Source: a bacterium UBP6_UBA1177
GTDB taxonomy: Bacteria; UBP6; UBA1177
DNA: 21,740 bases
Assembly: GCA_002310995.1 (NCBI GenBank)
Contig: DBYV01000016.1
Location: 1-21,740, forward strand
Reading direction: 5' to 3'
This document shows positions 1 through 6,167 of the stretch, one piece after another. Position 1 is the stretch's first letter. Every line of letters starts with the position of its first letter. Both the position numbers and the translations under genes were made by a program. The notes under the pieces were generated by a model. It saw nothing but the letters and a program-made list of their open reading frames with translations. It had not been told where the DNA came from and ran no database searches.

Positions 1-20
1 GCGATGATTCTTTTTTTCAT
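1..20 (-). CDS. Start of an unidentified gene, cut by the window edge
   Basis: On the minus strand an ATG at 20-18 overlaps the TGA stop of the activase (19-17) in the arrangement ATGA, with GGAGAAAA just upstream. Only the first six codons are present (M-K-K-R-I-I). The stop/start overlap and ribosome site argue for a translationally coupled downstream gene in the same operon. In many anaerobes the partner of such an activase is a 2-hydroxyacyl-CoA dehydratase (HgdA/B, BcrB/C-like) subunit, but nothing here identifies the product. Confidence 0.6.
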
Positions 21-805
21 TTTTTCTCCGTTTCCTTCATTGCGAAGAGCGCTGCACCGAGAGCGCCCATAAGTTGTGAAAATTTATCGGTTTTTATTTC
101 GTTTCCGAAAAGTTTTTCGAGGTGGAATCTTACCGGTTCTAGCCTTGAGACTCCGCCTGACATGAAAAAAGGCGCTTCGGGGCGCGTTTTGCGAGCCATA
201 AAAAATGTGTTGGCTGCAACCATTCTTGCAAGCGAAGAGGCTATGACTTCCTGCGGAACATCGCGCGAAACCATTGAAATCACTTCGCTTTCAGCAAAAA
301 CCGTGCAGGTTGAGTTGATTTTTACAGGTTCCACTTCTGAAATGTCGAGTGCTGCGAATTCTTCAATCGAAAAACCGATTCGCTCCATCATTACTTCCAG
401 GAATCTTCCGGTTCCGGCAGCACAGCGGTCATTCATCGTGAAATCTTTGATTCTTCCGTAATTATCAATAGTTATAACTTTGCTGTCCTGTCCGCCGATA
501 TCGATTATGGTTTTAATTTCAGGGTGCGCGTGAAGAACACCGAGATAGTGGCATGTGATTTCGGTCGCCGAAAAATCTGTCATCGTTCTCGTGCTTTCCC
601 TTCCGTAGCCTGTGACTGCTGAAGCCGTGATATTTTTAAGATTTTCGGGTATCAGTTCAATCAATCTTCCGTAAGTTTTGGCCGCCGATGCGACAGTTTT
701 TATGATTTCCGAAAAAATTATCTCTTTTTTATTGTTAATGAGAACGATTTTGCCTGTTCTCGATCCGATATCGATTCCGCAGAAAATTTTCTCTGAACTT
801 TCCAT
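17..805 (-). CDS. 2-hydroxyacyl-CoA dehydratase activase (HgdC/BadF/BcrA family ATPase)
   Basis: 262 aa. This family forms a homodimeric ATPase holding one [4Fe-4S] cluster; it injects an electron, driven by ATP, into 2-hydroxyacyl-CoA dehydratases or benzoyl-CoA reductase-like enzymes in the cytoplasm. Visible motifs are the N-terminal phosphate loop CGIDIGSRTGK (9-19), DIGGQDSK (102-109), the cluster cysteines C128 in NDRCAAGTG and C167 in NSTCTVFAESEV, and the adenosine-site GG near 217. Length is normal for HgdC-type activators. I chose the ATG at 805 over 826 because GGAGGAAAA directly precedes it. It is divergent from the cyclophilin gene and overlaps the next gene on its strand. The family is sensitive to oxygen, which points to an anaerobe. 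The substrate of the partner dehydratase cannot be told from this window. Confidence 0.9.
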   Translation of the reverse strand: MESSEKIFCGIDIGSRTGKIVLINNKKEIIFSEIIKTVASAAKTYGRLIELIPENLKNITASAVTGYGRESTRTMTDFSATEITCHYLGVLHAHPEIKTIIDIGGQDSKVITIDNYGRIKDFTMNDRCAAGTGRFLEVMMERIGFSIEEFAALDISEVEPVKINSTCTVFAESEVISMVSRDVPQEVIASSLARMVAANTFFMARKTRPEAPFFMSGGVSRLEPVRFHLEKLFGNEIKTDKFSQLMGALGAALFAMKETEKK

Positions 806-825
806 TTTTCCTCCAAAAACAATCA

Positions 826-853
826 AATATACACAAAAAAATTAAAATAACAA
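826..853 (-). promoter_or_regulatory. Candidate sigma70 promoter for the activase
   Basis: Read on the minus strand: TTGTTA (853-848), 16-bp spacer, TATATT (831-826). A start site would fall about 15 nt before the ATG, just ahead of GGAGGAAAA. This is a motif match only, in AT-rich DNA. Confidence 0.4.
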
Positions 854-856
854 TTG

Positions 857-882
857 CGGAAATTCGTCACCTCTCATTTCCG
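857..882. repeat. Inverted repeat between two divergent promoters
   Basis: CGGAAAT (857-863) and ATTTCCG (876-882) form a perfect 7-bp inverted repeat with a 12-bp centre. It sits between the candidate -35 boxes of the activase (848-853) and the cyclophilin gene (893-898), where a dimeric regulator could act on both. It is too far upstream of either start site to be a leader hairpin if those promoters are right. Confidence 0.45.
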
Positions 883-892
883 ATAATTTTTC

Positions 893-920
893 TTGAGAAA
901 AGGAGAAACAAAACTAAAAT
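893..920 (+). promoter_or_regulatory. Candidate promoter for the cyclophilin-QueD operon
   Basis: TTGAGA (893-898), 16-bp spacer, TAAAAT (915-920), about 30 bp before the ATG at 951. Motif match only. Confidence 0.4.
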
Positions 921-950
921 CCAATGGTTTTTTTGTTTATGGAGCGCGAA

Positions 951-1631
951 ATGAAAAACAATTTTAAAATCATTATTTCTTTTTTGTTCTGTGTCCTTCT
1001 TTGTGCGGCTGTTTCTTGCAGCAAAGCCGAGAAGAAACCAGATCCGCTGGAAATTACTCACAAAGTTCTCATTGAAACAAGTGAAGGCAACATCACTTTG
1101 GGTCTTTACGGCAACGGAATGCCGGTGACTGTCAGCAATTTTATCGGTTATGTTGACCGTGGTTTTTACGACGGTCTGATTTTCCACCGGGTTGTCAAAG
1201 GTTTTGTTATTCAGGGTGGTGGACTTGATGCCGATCTGAACGAAAAGGAACCCGGTGCGCCTATAAAACTTGAAATGCCACCAAGTGCAGAAGTCAAAGA
1301 TGAAAACGGTAAGGTGACCGGAAAGAAGCTTTTGATTTCGCACGACAAATACACTCTTGCGATGGCAAGAAGACGTGAGCCAGACAGTGCGGCAAGTCAG
1401 TTTTATATCACGCTTGAGGCAACGCACAACCTTGATCCAAATCCGAATACTGAACAGCCTAATGGTTATGCTCCTTTCGGAAAAGTTCTCGAAGGTTTCG
1501 AAGTTGTTGATAAAATCGGCGCAAAGCCAGTGGCTACTAAAAAAGGATATCAGGGTGTTCCTGTGGAAAATGTAAATATTGTTAAAATGAGTGTTGTTGC
1601 AAGACCGCAGCCGCAAGAGGAGAAAAAATAA
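951..1631 (+). CDS. Cyclophilin-type peptidyl-prolyl cis-trans isomerase, predicted lipoprotein
   Basis: 226 aa. It catalyses cis-trans isomerisation of Xaa-Pro bonds, here probably on the periplasmic side of a membrane. The N-terminus is a lipoprotein signal (hydrophobic 5-20, lipobox AVSC with C23) followed by a short charged linker. The cyclophilin domain spans about 38-215: IFHRVVKGFVIQGGG carries the catalytic R80 and Q88, and SAASQFYI is the usual second signature. GKVLEGFEVVDKI near 177-189 is also typical. The ATG at 951 has GGAGCGCGAA before it; the in-frame ATG at 924 has no such site and would spoil the signal peptide. Its stop overlaps the next start (TAATG), so it is probably cotranscribed with the QueD-like gene, with no obvious functional link. 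Confidence 0.9.
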   Translation: MKNNFKIIISFLFCVLLCAAVSCSKAEKKPDPLEITHKVLIETSEGNITLGLYGNGMPVTVSNFIGYVDRGFYDGLIFHRVVKGFVIQGGGLDADLNEKEPGAPIKLEMPPSAEVKDENGKVTGKKLLISHDKYTLAMARRREPDSAASQFYITLEATHNLDPNPNTEQPNGYAPFGKVLEGFEVVDKIGAKPVATKKGYQGVPVENVNIVKMSVVARPQPQEEKK

Positions 1632-2008
1632 TGAAACTTGAAGTTTACCGCGAAGTGCAGTTTTCTTCGGCCCACAGACTGAGAAACTATCACGGAAAAT
1701 GTGAGAATCTCCACGGTCACAACTGGCGTGTAAGGCTTTTTGTGACGAGGGAACAGCTTGACGAAACAGGGTTTGTTATGGATTTCAAGGTTCTTGATGC
1801 CATTTTGAAGGATATTATGGATGTTCTAGATCACAAGGATTTGAATTCATTAGAAGAATTCTCTGTTATCAATCCTACGGCTGAAAATATTGCCCTTCTT
1901 ATATTAAAACTTGCTCAAAAGGAAGTTTTAGCACGTGATAAAGAGGTAAAGGTTTCCAGAGTCTGTGTCTGGGAAAGCGATAAATCGTGTGCGATAGTCG
2001 AGGCTTGA
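1631..2008 (+). CDS. queD: 6-pyruvoyltetrahydropterin synthase / 6-carboxytetrahydropterin synthase family (QueD-like)
   Basis: 125 aa, normal for the family. QueD converts dihydroneopterin triphosphate to 6-carboxy-5,6,7,8-tetrahydropterin in the preQ0/queuosine pathway; some relatives make 6-pyruvoyl- or 6-hydroxymethyl-pterin. Zinc ligands H15, H28 and H30 are present (SSAHRL, NLHGHNW), with the catalytic cysteine C24 in GKCENLHGH, DH at 67-68, PTAENIA and a late E in VWESDKS. The conserved C24 and short length favour QueD over the folate-type PTPS-III, which replaces the cysteine. GAGGAG lies upstream and the start overlaps the stop of the cyclophilin gene. No other queuosine gene is in the window, so the exact product is inferred. 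Confidence 0.85.
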   Translation: MKLEVYREVQFSSAHRLRNYHGKCENLHGHNWRVRLFVTREQLDETGFVMDFKVLDAILKDIMDVLDHKDLNSLEEFSVINPTAENIALLILKLAQKEVLARDKEVKVSRVCVWESDKSCAIVEA

Positions 2009-2031
2009 AAACCAATATAAATCAGCGCTGG

Positions 2032-2520
2032 TCAGCAAGCGCTTCTTTCCAGTTCAAGAAGTGCAATTTTGTTTTTGATTCCACCACCATAACCGGTGAG
2101 TTTTCCGTCTGTGCCAATGACTCTGTGGCAGGGGATTATGATGCAGATAGGGTTCCATCCGAGAGCTCTGCCGACTGCCTGAGCGGACATTTTCGCTATT
2201 TTGCGGCGTAGTGCGATATTCTTTGCGATTTTGCCGTAAGTTGCTGTTTCTCCGAAAGGAATTTTTGATGTTTCATCAAGAACTTCTTGCCTGAAAGGGG
2301 TGAGGTTTTCGATTTTGTATTTCGGTAGCCAATTTGGTTTGTGACCAGTGAAATAGATGTCAAGCCAGCGGCAGGTATCGGAGAAAACTGCCAAATTTTT
2401 TGTTTCATTGAATTCTGTTCTGGCTTGTTCAAAACTGAGTCGTATGAGAAATTCGCCGTCCGATTCCATCACGAGGTTGTCAAAACCGTCAGGGGTGATG
2501 TATCTGAATTTAAATCCCAT
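2032..2520 (-). CDS. ogt: Methylated-DNA-[protein]-cysteine S-methyltransferase
   Basis: 162 aa. It repairs O6-alkylguanine (and O4-alkylthymine) by moving the alkyl group to its own cysteine, a suicide reaction. The active-site motif IIPCHRVIG holds C131; the helix-turn-helix DNA-binding segment lies about 92-120 (TATYGKIAK through AVGRALGWNP, which includes the family asparagine N123). A short N-terminal domain of about 70 residues precedes it, as in Ogt/MGMT single-domain proteins; there is no AdaA domain. The start overlaps the 3' end of glgA by 11 bp and has only a weak ribosome site, so translation is likely coupled to glgA. The gene converges with the QueD-like gene, 23 bp apart. The symbol ogt is a family-level choice. 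Confidence 0.92.
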   Translation of the reverse strand: MGFKFRYITPDGFDNLVMESDGEFLIRLSFEQARTEFNETKNLAVFSDTCRWLDIYFTGHKPNWLPKYKIENLTPFRQEVLDETSKIPFGETATYGKIAKNIALRRKIAKMSAQAVGRALGWNPICIIIPCHRVIGTDGKLTGYGGGIKNKIALLELERSAC

Positions 2521-3964
2521 TATAGACTTTTTCGTATTCTTTCGCCGAATTTTTCCAGCTGAAATCGCATTTCATCGCCGCTTTCCGCATTTTTTCTATG
2601 TGTTTCGGGCGGTCGAAATATGTGCTGACAGCCCAGCCGACGGTGTCGAAAATGGCATCAGTGGAGAGGTAGTCGAATTTGAAGCCGGTTCCGCTGCCGT
2701 CTGCTTCGCAATATTGCTGAACTGTGTCGGAAAGGCCGCCTGTGTTGCGAACGATCGGGAGTGTGCCGTATTTTAGCGAATAGATCTGGTTGAGTCCGCA
2801 CGGCTCGTAGCGCGAAGGCATTATGAAGAAGTCGCTTCCGGCTTCGACGAGGTGCGACATTTCATCGTTGTAACCTATGAAACTGCCGATTTTTCCGTGT
2901 TTTTCGCCGGGAATCCATCTGAAAAAGTTTTCAAGTTCTGCTTCACCCGAACCCATGATCGCAAACTGGACAAGCATCGAATCGACAATGCGTCCGACAG
3001 TTTTTGCGAGGATGTCGAGCCCTTTCTGGTATGCGAAACGGCTGACGACGCCGATGACAGGAATATTTTCGTTCTCATCAAGAGCAAAACGTTTCTGCAG
3101 CTCGCGCTTGCATGTCATTTTTCCTTTAAAACTGCGGGCTGAGAAGTTTTCGGGAATGTTTCCATCTGTCTTCGGATCCCAGACTGAATAGTCGACACCG
3201 TTGAGTATTCCCAAGTATCTCTCGTTTTTGCTTCTGAGATAAGGCGCAAGACCGTAACTCTGCGAGCCGCTGAGCGTTTCTTCGGCGTATTTCGGGCTTA
3301 CTGTCGTCACGAAATCGGCGAAATGAATGCCCCCTTTGAGAAAGTTGACTCTTCCGTAGTCCTCGAAAATTTCGCTTGTGAAAAATTTCCAGTCAAAACC
3401 GCAGTAGTCAAGGCAGTCTGCGCTGTAAATCCCCTGATATCCGATATTGTGGATCGTGAGAACCGATTTCGCTTTATCGATTCCGCTTTCTCCCCAGTCC
3501 CAGGTCTTCATGTAGGCACATACTGCCGCTGTCTGCCAGTCGTGGACATGAATTACATCCGCTCTGAAATCCATATCATGCAGAAGTTGCAATGCAGCGC
3601 GGCTGAAAAAGGCGAAACGGTAAGGATTATCCTGAAAATCGTTGTTGAAACTGTCGCAATAGAGCCCTTCACGGAAGAAGTATTTGTCCGATTCAATGAG
3701 GAAAACTCGGACTTTTTTACCGAGCATCGCCGTTTTGACAGAGCACCATTCTTCGATTCCCAAGCCCATGTGAACGCACATAGTTTCAAAGAAAGTCGAA
3801 ATCTCAATATTGTGAGAAGCAATATTTTTTTTGTAGTAGGGGATTATCACGGCTACTTCGTGACCAAGCGTTGCAAGTGCCTGCGATAGCGAGCCGACGA
3901 CATCGGCAAGACCGCCGGTTTTTACCAACGGATAACATTCGGAAGCGATAAAAGCGATTTTCAT
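2510..3964 (-). CDS. glgA: Glycogen synthase (ADP-glucose type, GT5)
   Basis: 484 aa, normal length. It transfers glucosyl units from ADP-glucose to the non-reducing end of an alpha-1,4-glucan in the cytoplasm. The N-terminal KTGGLADV motif (K15) binds the ADP-glucose diphosphate. The GT5 N-terminal Rossmann domain runs to about 270, with HVHDWQTA (about 140-147). The second domain contains VIGVVSRFAYQKGLD and the C-terminal SRYEPCGLNQIYSLKYG followed by VRNTGGLSDTV. GGGGGTT lies a few bases before the ATG. It sits 21 bp after the lamin-tail lipoprotein and overlaps the alkyltransferase, an operon that mixes unrelated roles. No other glg gene is in the window. Confidence 0.95.
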   Translation of the reverse strand: MKIAFIASECYPLVKTGGLADVVGSLSQALATLGHEVAVIIPYYKKNIASHNIEISTFFETMCVHMGLGIEEWCSVKTAMLGKKVRVFLIESDKYFFREGLYCDSFNNDFQDNPYRFAFFSRAALQLLHDMDFRADVIHVHDWQTAAVCAYMKTWDWGESGIDKAKSVLTIHNIGYQGIYSADCLDYCGFDWKFFTSEIFEDYGRVNFLKGGIHFADFVTTVSPKYAEETLSGSQSYGLAPYLRSKNERYLGILNGVDYSVWDPKTDGNIPENFSARSFKGKMTCKRELQKRFALDENENIPVIGVVSRFAYQKGLDILAKTVGRIVDSMLVQFAIMGSGEAELENFFRWIPGEKHGKIGSFIGYNDEMSHLVEAGSDFFIMPSRYEPCGLNQIYSLKYGTLPIVRNTGGLSDTVQQYCEADGSGTGFKFDYLSTDAIFDTVGWAVSTYFDRPKHIEKMRKAAMKCDFSWKNSAKEYEKVYNGI

Positions 3965-3985
3965 GGTAACCCCCGATAATAAATT

Positions 3986-5110
3986 TTATCTTGTTCCCAA
4001 ACCGTCGTAGGTGTCTTTTGCGAGTACTATCCACTCAGAGTTTTCTTCAGTTGTTCCGGCGGAAAGAGCCCAGTCAGTCGTGCCTTGGATGACTGTTGTT
4101 TTTCTTCTTAGAGTGTGAGCTTCTGTTGCACTTGGAACACCGGCGACACTCCATGGTTCAACGTTGCTTCCCTGCCCCGGAATGCCTATCTGATCAACAA
4201 TTAATGTTCCGTTAAATAAAGCTATAGCATCATTACCGCTAAATTTAAAAAATTCACTTGTATGTGTTTTGTCACATTTGGCTACAAGTTCTGCGTCTGC
4301 AGATACATTGCAGAATACAAAAATCTGACCGGAAGAAATTGATGTGGCCGTAGCATCTGTAAAATTGAAAACATAGTTTGTATTGCTGCCCCCCCAGTTG
4401 TTGCCGTTGTTTGCCTGCTGTAGGGTGTAATTGCTCAGATCTACTGTAGATTTTGATCCGTTATAGATTTCGATAGCCTTGTTGTCACCTCTTCCTTCGA
4501 CATATTCTGTGATGAAAACTGCATTTGCAATACATTGCGAGGTCGAGAGAGAGCAGTGTGGTGTCGAGCCGGAGCAGTCGGAGTTGGAATTACAGGAGCC
4601 TTCGGTGTTTCCAGTGTCTCCAGTATCGGAAGTATCGCCAGTGTCAGAAGTGTCACCTGTGTCAGAAGTATCGCCAGTGTCAGAAGTGTCTCCAGTATCG
4701 GAAGTATCACCTGTGTCAGATGTGTCTCCAGTATCGGAAGTATCACCTGTGTCAGATGTGTCAGAAGTGTCGCTTGTGTCTGAAGTGTCGCTTGTGTCGG
4801 AAGTATCAGATGTATCGCTTGTATCAGAAGTGTCACCTGTGTCTGGAATGTCTATTTCACCTTCGCCGTAACATCCCAAAGTGCCGTCAGAGCCTTTCCT
4901 GCACCATTTACCTATGGAAATATTGCACTGCTTTTTCATTGTCCATGTTGAAGACTGACACAAGAGAATTTCAGTACCATTGTCTGAACAAGTTTCTTCA
5001 CCTTCAACTGAGCAGGGAGCACCGGCAGTGATTTCATCTTCATCTTCCGCAGTGCATGCAGAAATCAAAAAAACAAGAACAAAGAGAAAGAAAAGTGTGA
5101 GTTTTTTCAT
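3986..5110 (-). CDS. Lipoprotein with Asp-Thr-Ser/Gly repeat linker and C-terminal lamin-tail domain
   Basis: 374 aa. A lipoprotein signal ends in LISAC (C19). A cysteine-rich module follows (about 33-80, with C33, C41, C51, C62, C70 and C80), then a linker of 26 triplets DT[S/G] (90-167), a short Cys-rich spacer (SCNSNSDCSG..., about 172-195) and a lamin-tail (LTD) domain from about 197 (VFITEYVEGRGDNKAIEIYNG, DLSNYTLQ, GNDAIALFNG, VDQIG). LTD domains occur in bacterial surface and secreted proteins, often beside nucleases, but no nuclease domain is seen. The linker would hold the domain away from the membrane. I chose the ATG at 5110 (GGAG 6 nt upstream) over 5140, which lacks a site and lies before the signal. 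It heads the operon with glgA. Function unknown. Confidence 0.85.
   Translation of the reverse strand: MKKLTLFFLFVLVFLISACTAEDEDEITAGAPCSVEGEETCSDNGTEILLCQSSTWTMKKQCNISIGKWCRKGSDGTLGCYGEGEIDIPDTGDTSDTSDTSDTSDTSDTSDTSDTSDTSDTGDTSDTGDTSDTGDTSDTGDTSDTGDTSDTGDTSDTGDTSDTGDTGNTEGSCNSNSDCSGSTPHCSLSTSQCIANAVFITEYVEGRGDNKAIEIYNGSKSTVDLSNYTLQQANNGNNWGGSNTNYVFNFTDATATSISSGQIFVFCNVSADAELVAKCDKTHTSEFFKFSGNDAIALFNGTLIVDQIGIPGQGSNVEPWSVAGVPSATEAHTLRRKTTVIQGTTDWALSAGTTEENSEWIVLAKDTYDGLGTR
4610..4843 (-). repeat. Tandem 9-bp repeat, 26 units, coding for DT[S/G]
   Basis: 26 uninterrupted nonamers encode Asp-Thr-Ser or Asp-Thr-Gly. From the N-terminal end the order is DTG, nine DTS, then DTG/DTS alternating to a final DTG-DTG. 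Codons vary widely (GAC/GAT, ACA/ACT, and TCT/TCC/TCA/AGC for Ser), so the array is not a recent simple slippage product overall. Some higher-order 18-bp units (DTS-DTG) do recur almost exactly. The array keeps the reading frame for any whole-unit change. Confidence 0.97.
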
Positions 5111-5150
5111 AAAAATCTCCAATATTGAAAATGCAACCATTAAACATTAA

Positions 5151-5178
5151 ATGATAGGCGAAATTGGGAAAAAGGCAA
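5151..5178 (-). promoter_or_regulatory. Candidate promoter for the lamin-tail lipoprotein-glgA operon
   Basis: Minus strand: TTGCCT (5178-5173), 16-bp spacer, TATCAT (5156-5151), about 40 bp before the ATG at 5110. Its -35 box faces that of the glycosyltransferase promoter only 10 bp away. Confidence 0.45.
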
Positions 5179-5188
5179 TATATAAAAG

Positions 5189-5216
5189 TTGCCAACAACC
5201 GCTTTGAGGCTAAAAT
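5189..5216 (+). promoter_or_regulatory. Candidate promoter for the GT2 gene
   Basis: TTGCCA (5189-5194), 16-bp spacer, TAAAAT (5211-5216), about 25 bp before the ATG at 5242. Together with the opposing -35 it makes the inverted repeat GGCAA-N10-TTGCC. Confidence 0.45.
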
Positions 5217-5241
5217 AAGGCGCTTTTTGATCGGGGATTTT

Positions 5242-6069
5242 ATGAATAAACCTCTTATATCGGTGATTATTCCGACTTTCAACCGCGCAAAAGTCATAAA
5301 ACGCGCAGTAAATTCAGTGCTTGGGCAGACTTTTAAAGGTTTCGAATGTATTGTCGTTGATGACGGTTCCACTGACGAAACGGAATTGGTTTTGCAGGAA
5401 TTCACTAATAAAATAAGAGTGATAAGAACGGAAAACAGAGGCGTTTCGGTGGCAAGAAACCTCGGTGCGGCGCAGGCTGAAGGCACTTTTATCGCGTTTT
5501 TAGACAGCGACGACGAGTGGAAAAAAGATAAGCTCACAAAACAGATTGCCTACATGAAAGAAAGCGGGCTTCGCATTTCGCAGACCGATGAAACTTGGGT
5601 GAGAAAGGGAAAATTCGTGAACAAATCAGCTAAATACATCCGTCCGAGCGGCGATATTTTTTACAACTGCCTTGAAGTCTGCGCTGTCACTCCAAGCAGC
5701 GTGATGATGGAAAAAACACTTTTTTTCGAGTACGGCGGCTTTGACGAATCGTTTCCTGTATGCGAGGACTACGATTTGTGGCTTAGAATGTCGCTGAAAG
5801 AGAGGTTCGGACTGATTGATGAGCCGCTCATCATAAAATACGGTGGAAATGAAGACCAACTCTCAAATTCATCCTGCCTTGATAAATATAGAATTATTAG
5901 TCTTTTCAATATGTTAAATAAAAACTGTGAACTTTCGGCTAAGCAGGAAAAAGCTCTCCGCGAAGTTCTGACAAAAAAGGTGAAAATATATACTGAAGGG
6001 GCTAAAAAGCGCGGAAAATTAGACGAAGCTGCTTGGGCGGAAGGACTTTTGAATAAAGCTCTGTTTTGA
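5242..6069 (+). CDS. Family 2 glycosyltransferase
   Basis: 275 aa. A GT-A fold enzyme that moves a sugar from a nucleotide sugar to an acceptor, typically in surface polysaccharide or glycoconjugate assembly at the cytoplasmic face. It has the GT2 start PLISVIIPTFNRA (4-16), VVDDGSTDET (38-47), ENRGVSVARNLG (64-75), the metal-binding DSDDEW (88-93) and GGFDESFPVCEDYDLWLRM (about 172-190) with the expected ED. There is no membrane segment. The ATG at 5242 follows GGGGATTTT and begins exactly at the fold; the upstream in-frame ATG at 5164 would add 26 residues across the promoter. It stands alone between divergent and unrelated neighbours, so donor and acceptor are unknown. Confidence 0.88.
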   Translation: MNKPLISVIIPTFNRAKVIKRAVNSVLGQTFKGFECIVVDDGSTDETELVLQEFTNKIRVIRTENRGVSVARNLGAAQAEGTFIAFLDSDDEWKKDKLTKQIAYMKESGLRISQTDETWVRKGKFVNKSAKYIRPSGDIFYNCLEVCAVTPSSVMMEKTLFFEYGGFDESFPVCEDYDLWLRMSLKERFGLIDEPLIIKYGGNEDQLSNSSCLDKYRIISLFNMLNKNCELSAKQEKALREVLTKKVKIYTEGAKKRGKLDEAAWAEGLLNKALF

Positions 6070-6140
6070 GTGCTAAAACAAAAAAGCACTTCAATACTGA
6101 TGATTTCTTTGTAAAAAATCTGAAAATTTATAAAGTGCTT
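6069..6140 (+). repeat. Three short complementary copies upstream of the Lon-like gene
   Basis: AGTGCT (6069-6074) can pair with AGCACT (6085-6090), and AAGCACTT (6084-6091) can also pair perfectly with AAGTGCTT (6133-6140). The two pairings exclude each other. No run of T follows either, so a simple terminator is not supported. The stretch 6070-6167 otherwise holds no clear promoter; TATAAA at 6130-6135 has no well-spaced -35 box. Confidence 0.4.
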
Positions 6141-6167
6141 ATGTTTAATTGATCAAGGGAGGAAAAA

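Noticed and set aside
867..1616. Minus-strand open frame opposite the cyclophilin gene
   Set aside because: The plus strand has a complete lipoprotein cyclophilin. The antisense product is a mirror of its codons without recognisable motifs.
2024..2043. AGCGCT-N8-AGCGCT as a terminator between the QueD-like and alkyltransferase genes
   Set aside because: The stem is six pairs, has no proper T-run on either strand and overlaps the last codons of the alkyltransferase. Not strong enough to annotate.
4610..4843. CRISPR-like array
   Set aside because: Units are 9 bp, directly adjacent, without spacers, and encode a regular peptide in frame.
4441..5031. Several overlapping frames with VSEVSPVSEV- or CLQYRKYHLC-like repeats
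   Set aside because: They are other frames of the 9-bp tandem array in the lamin-tail lipoprotein, which alone has a signal peptide, start site and domain.
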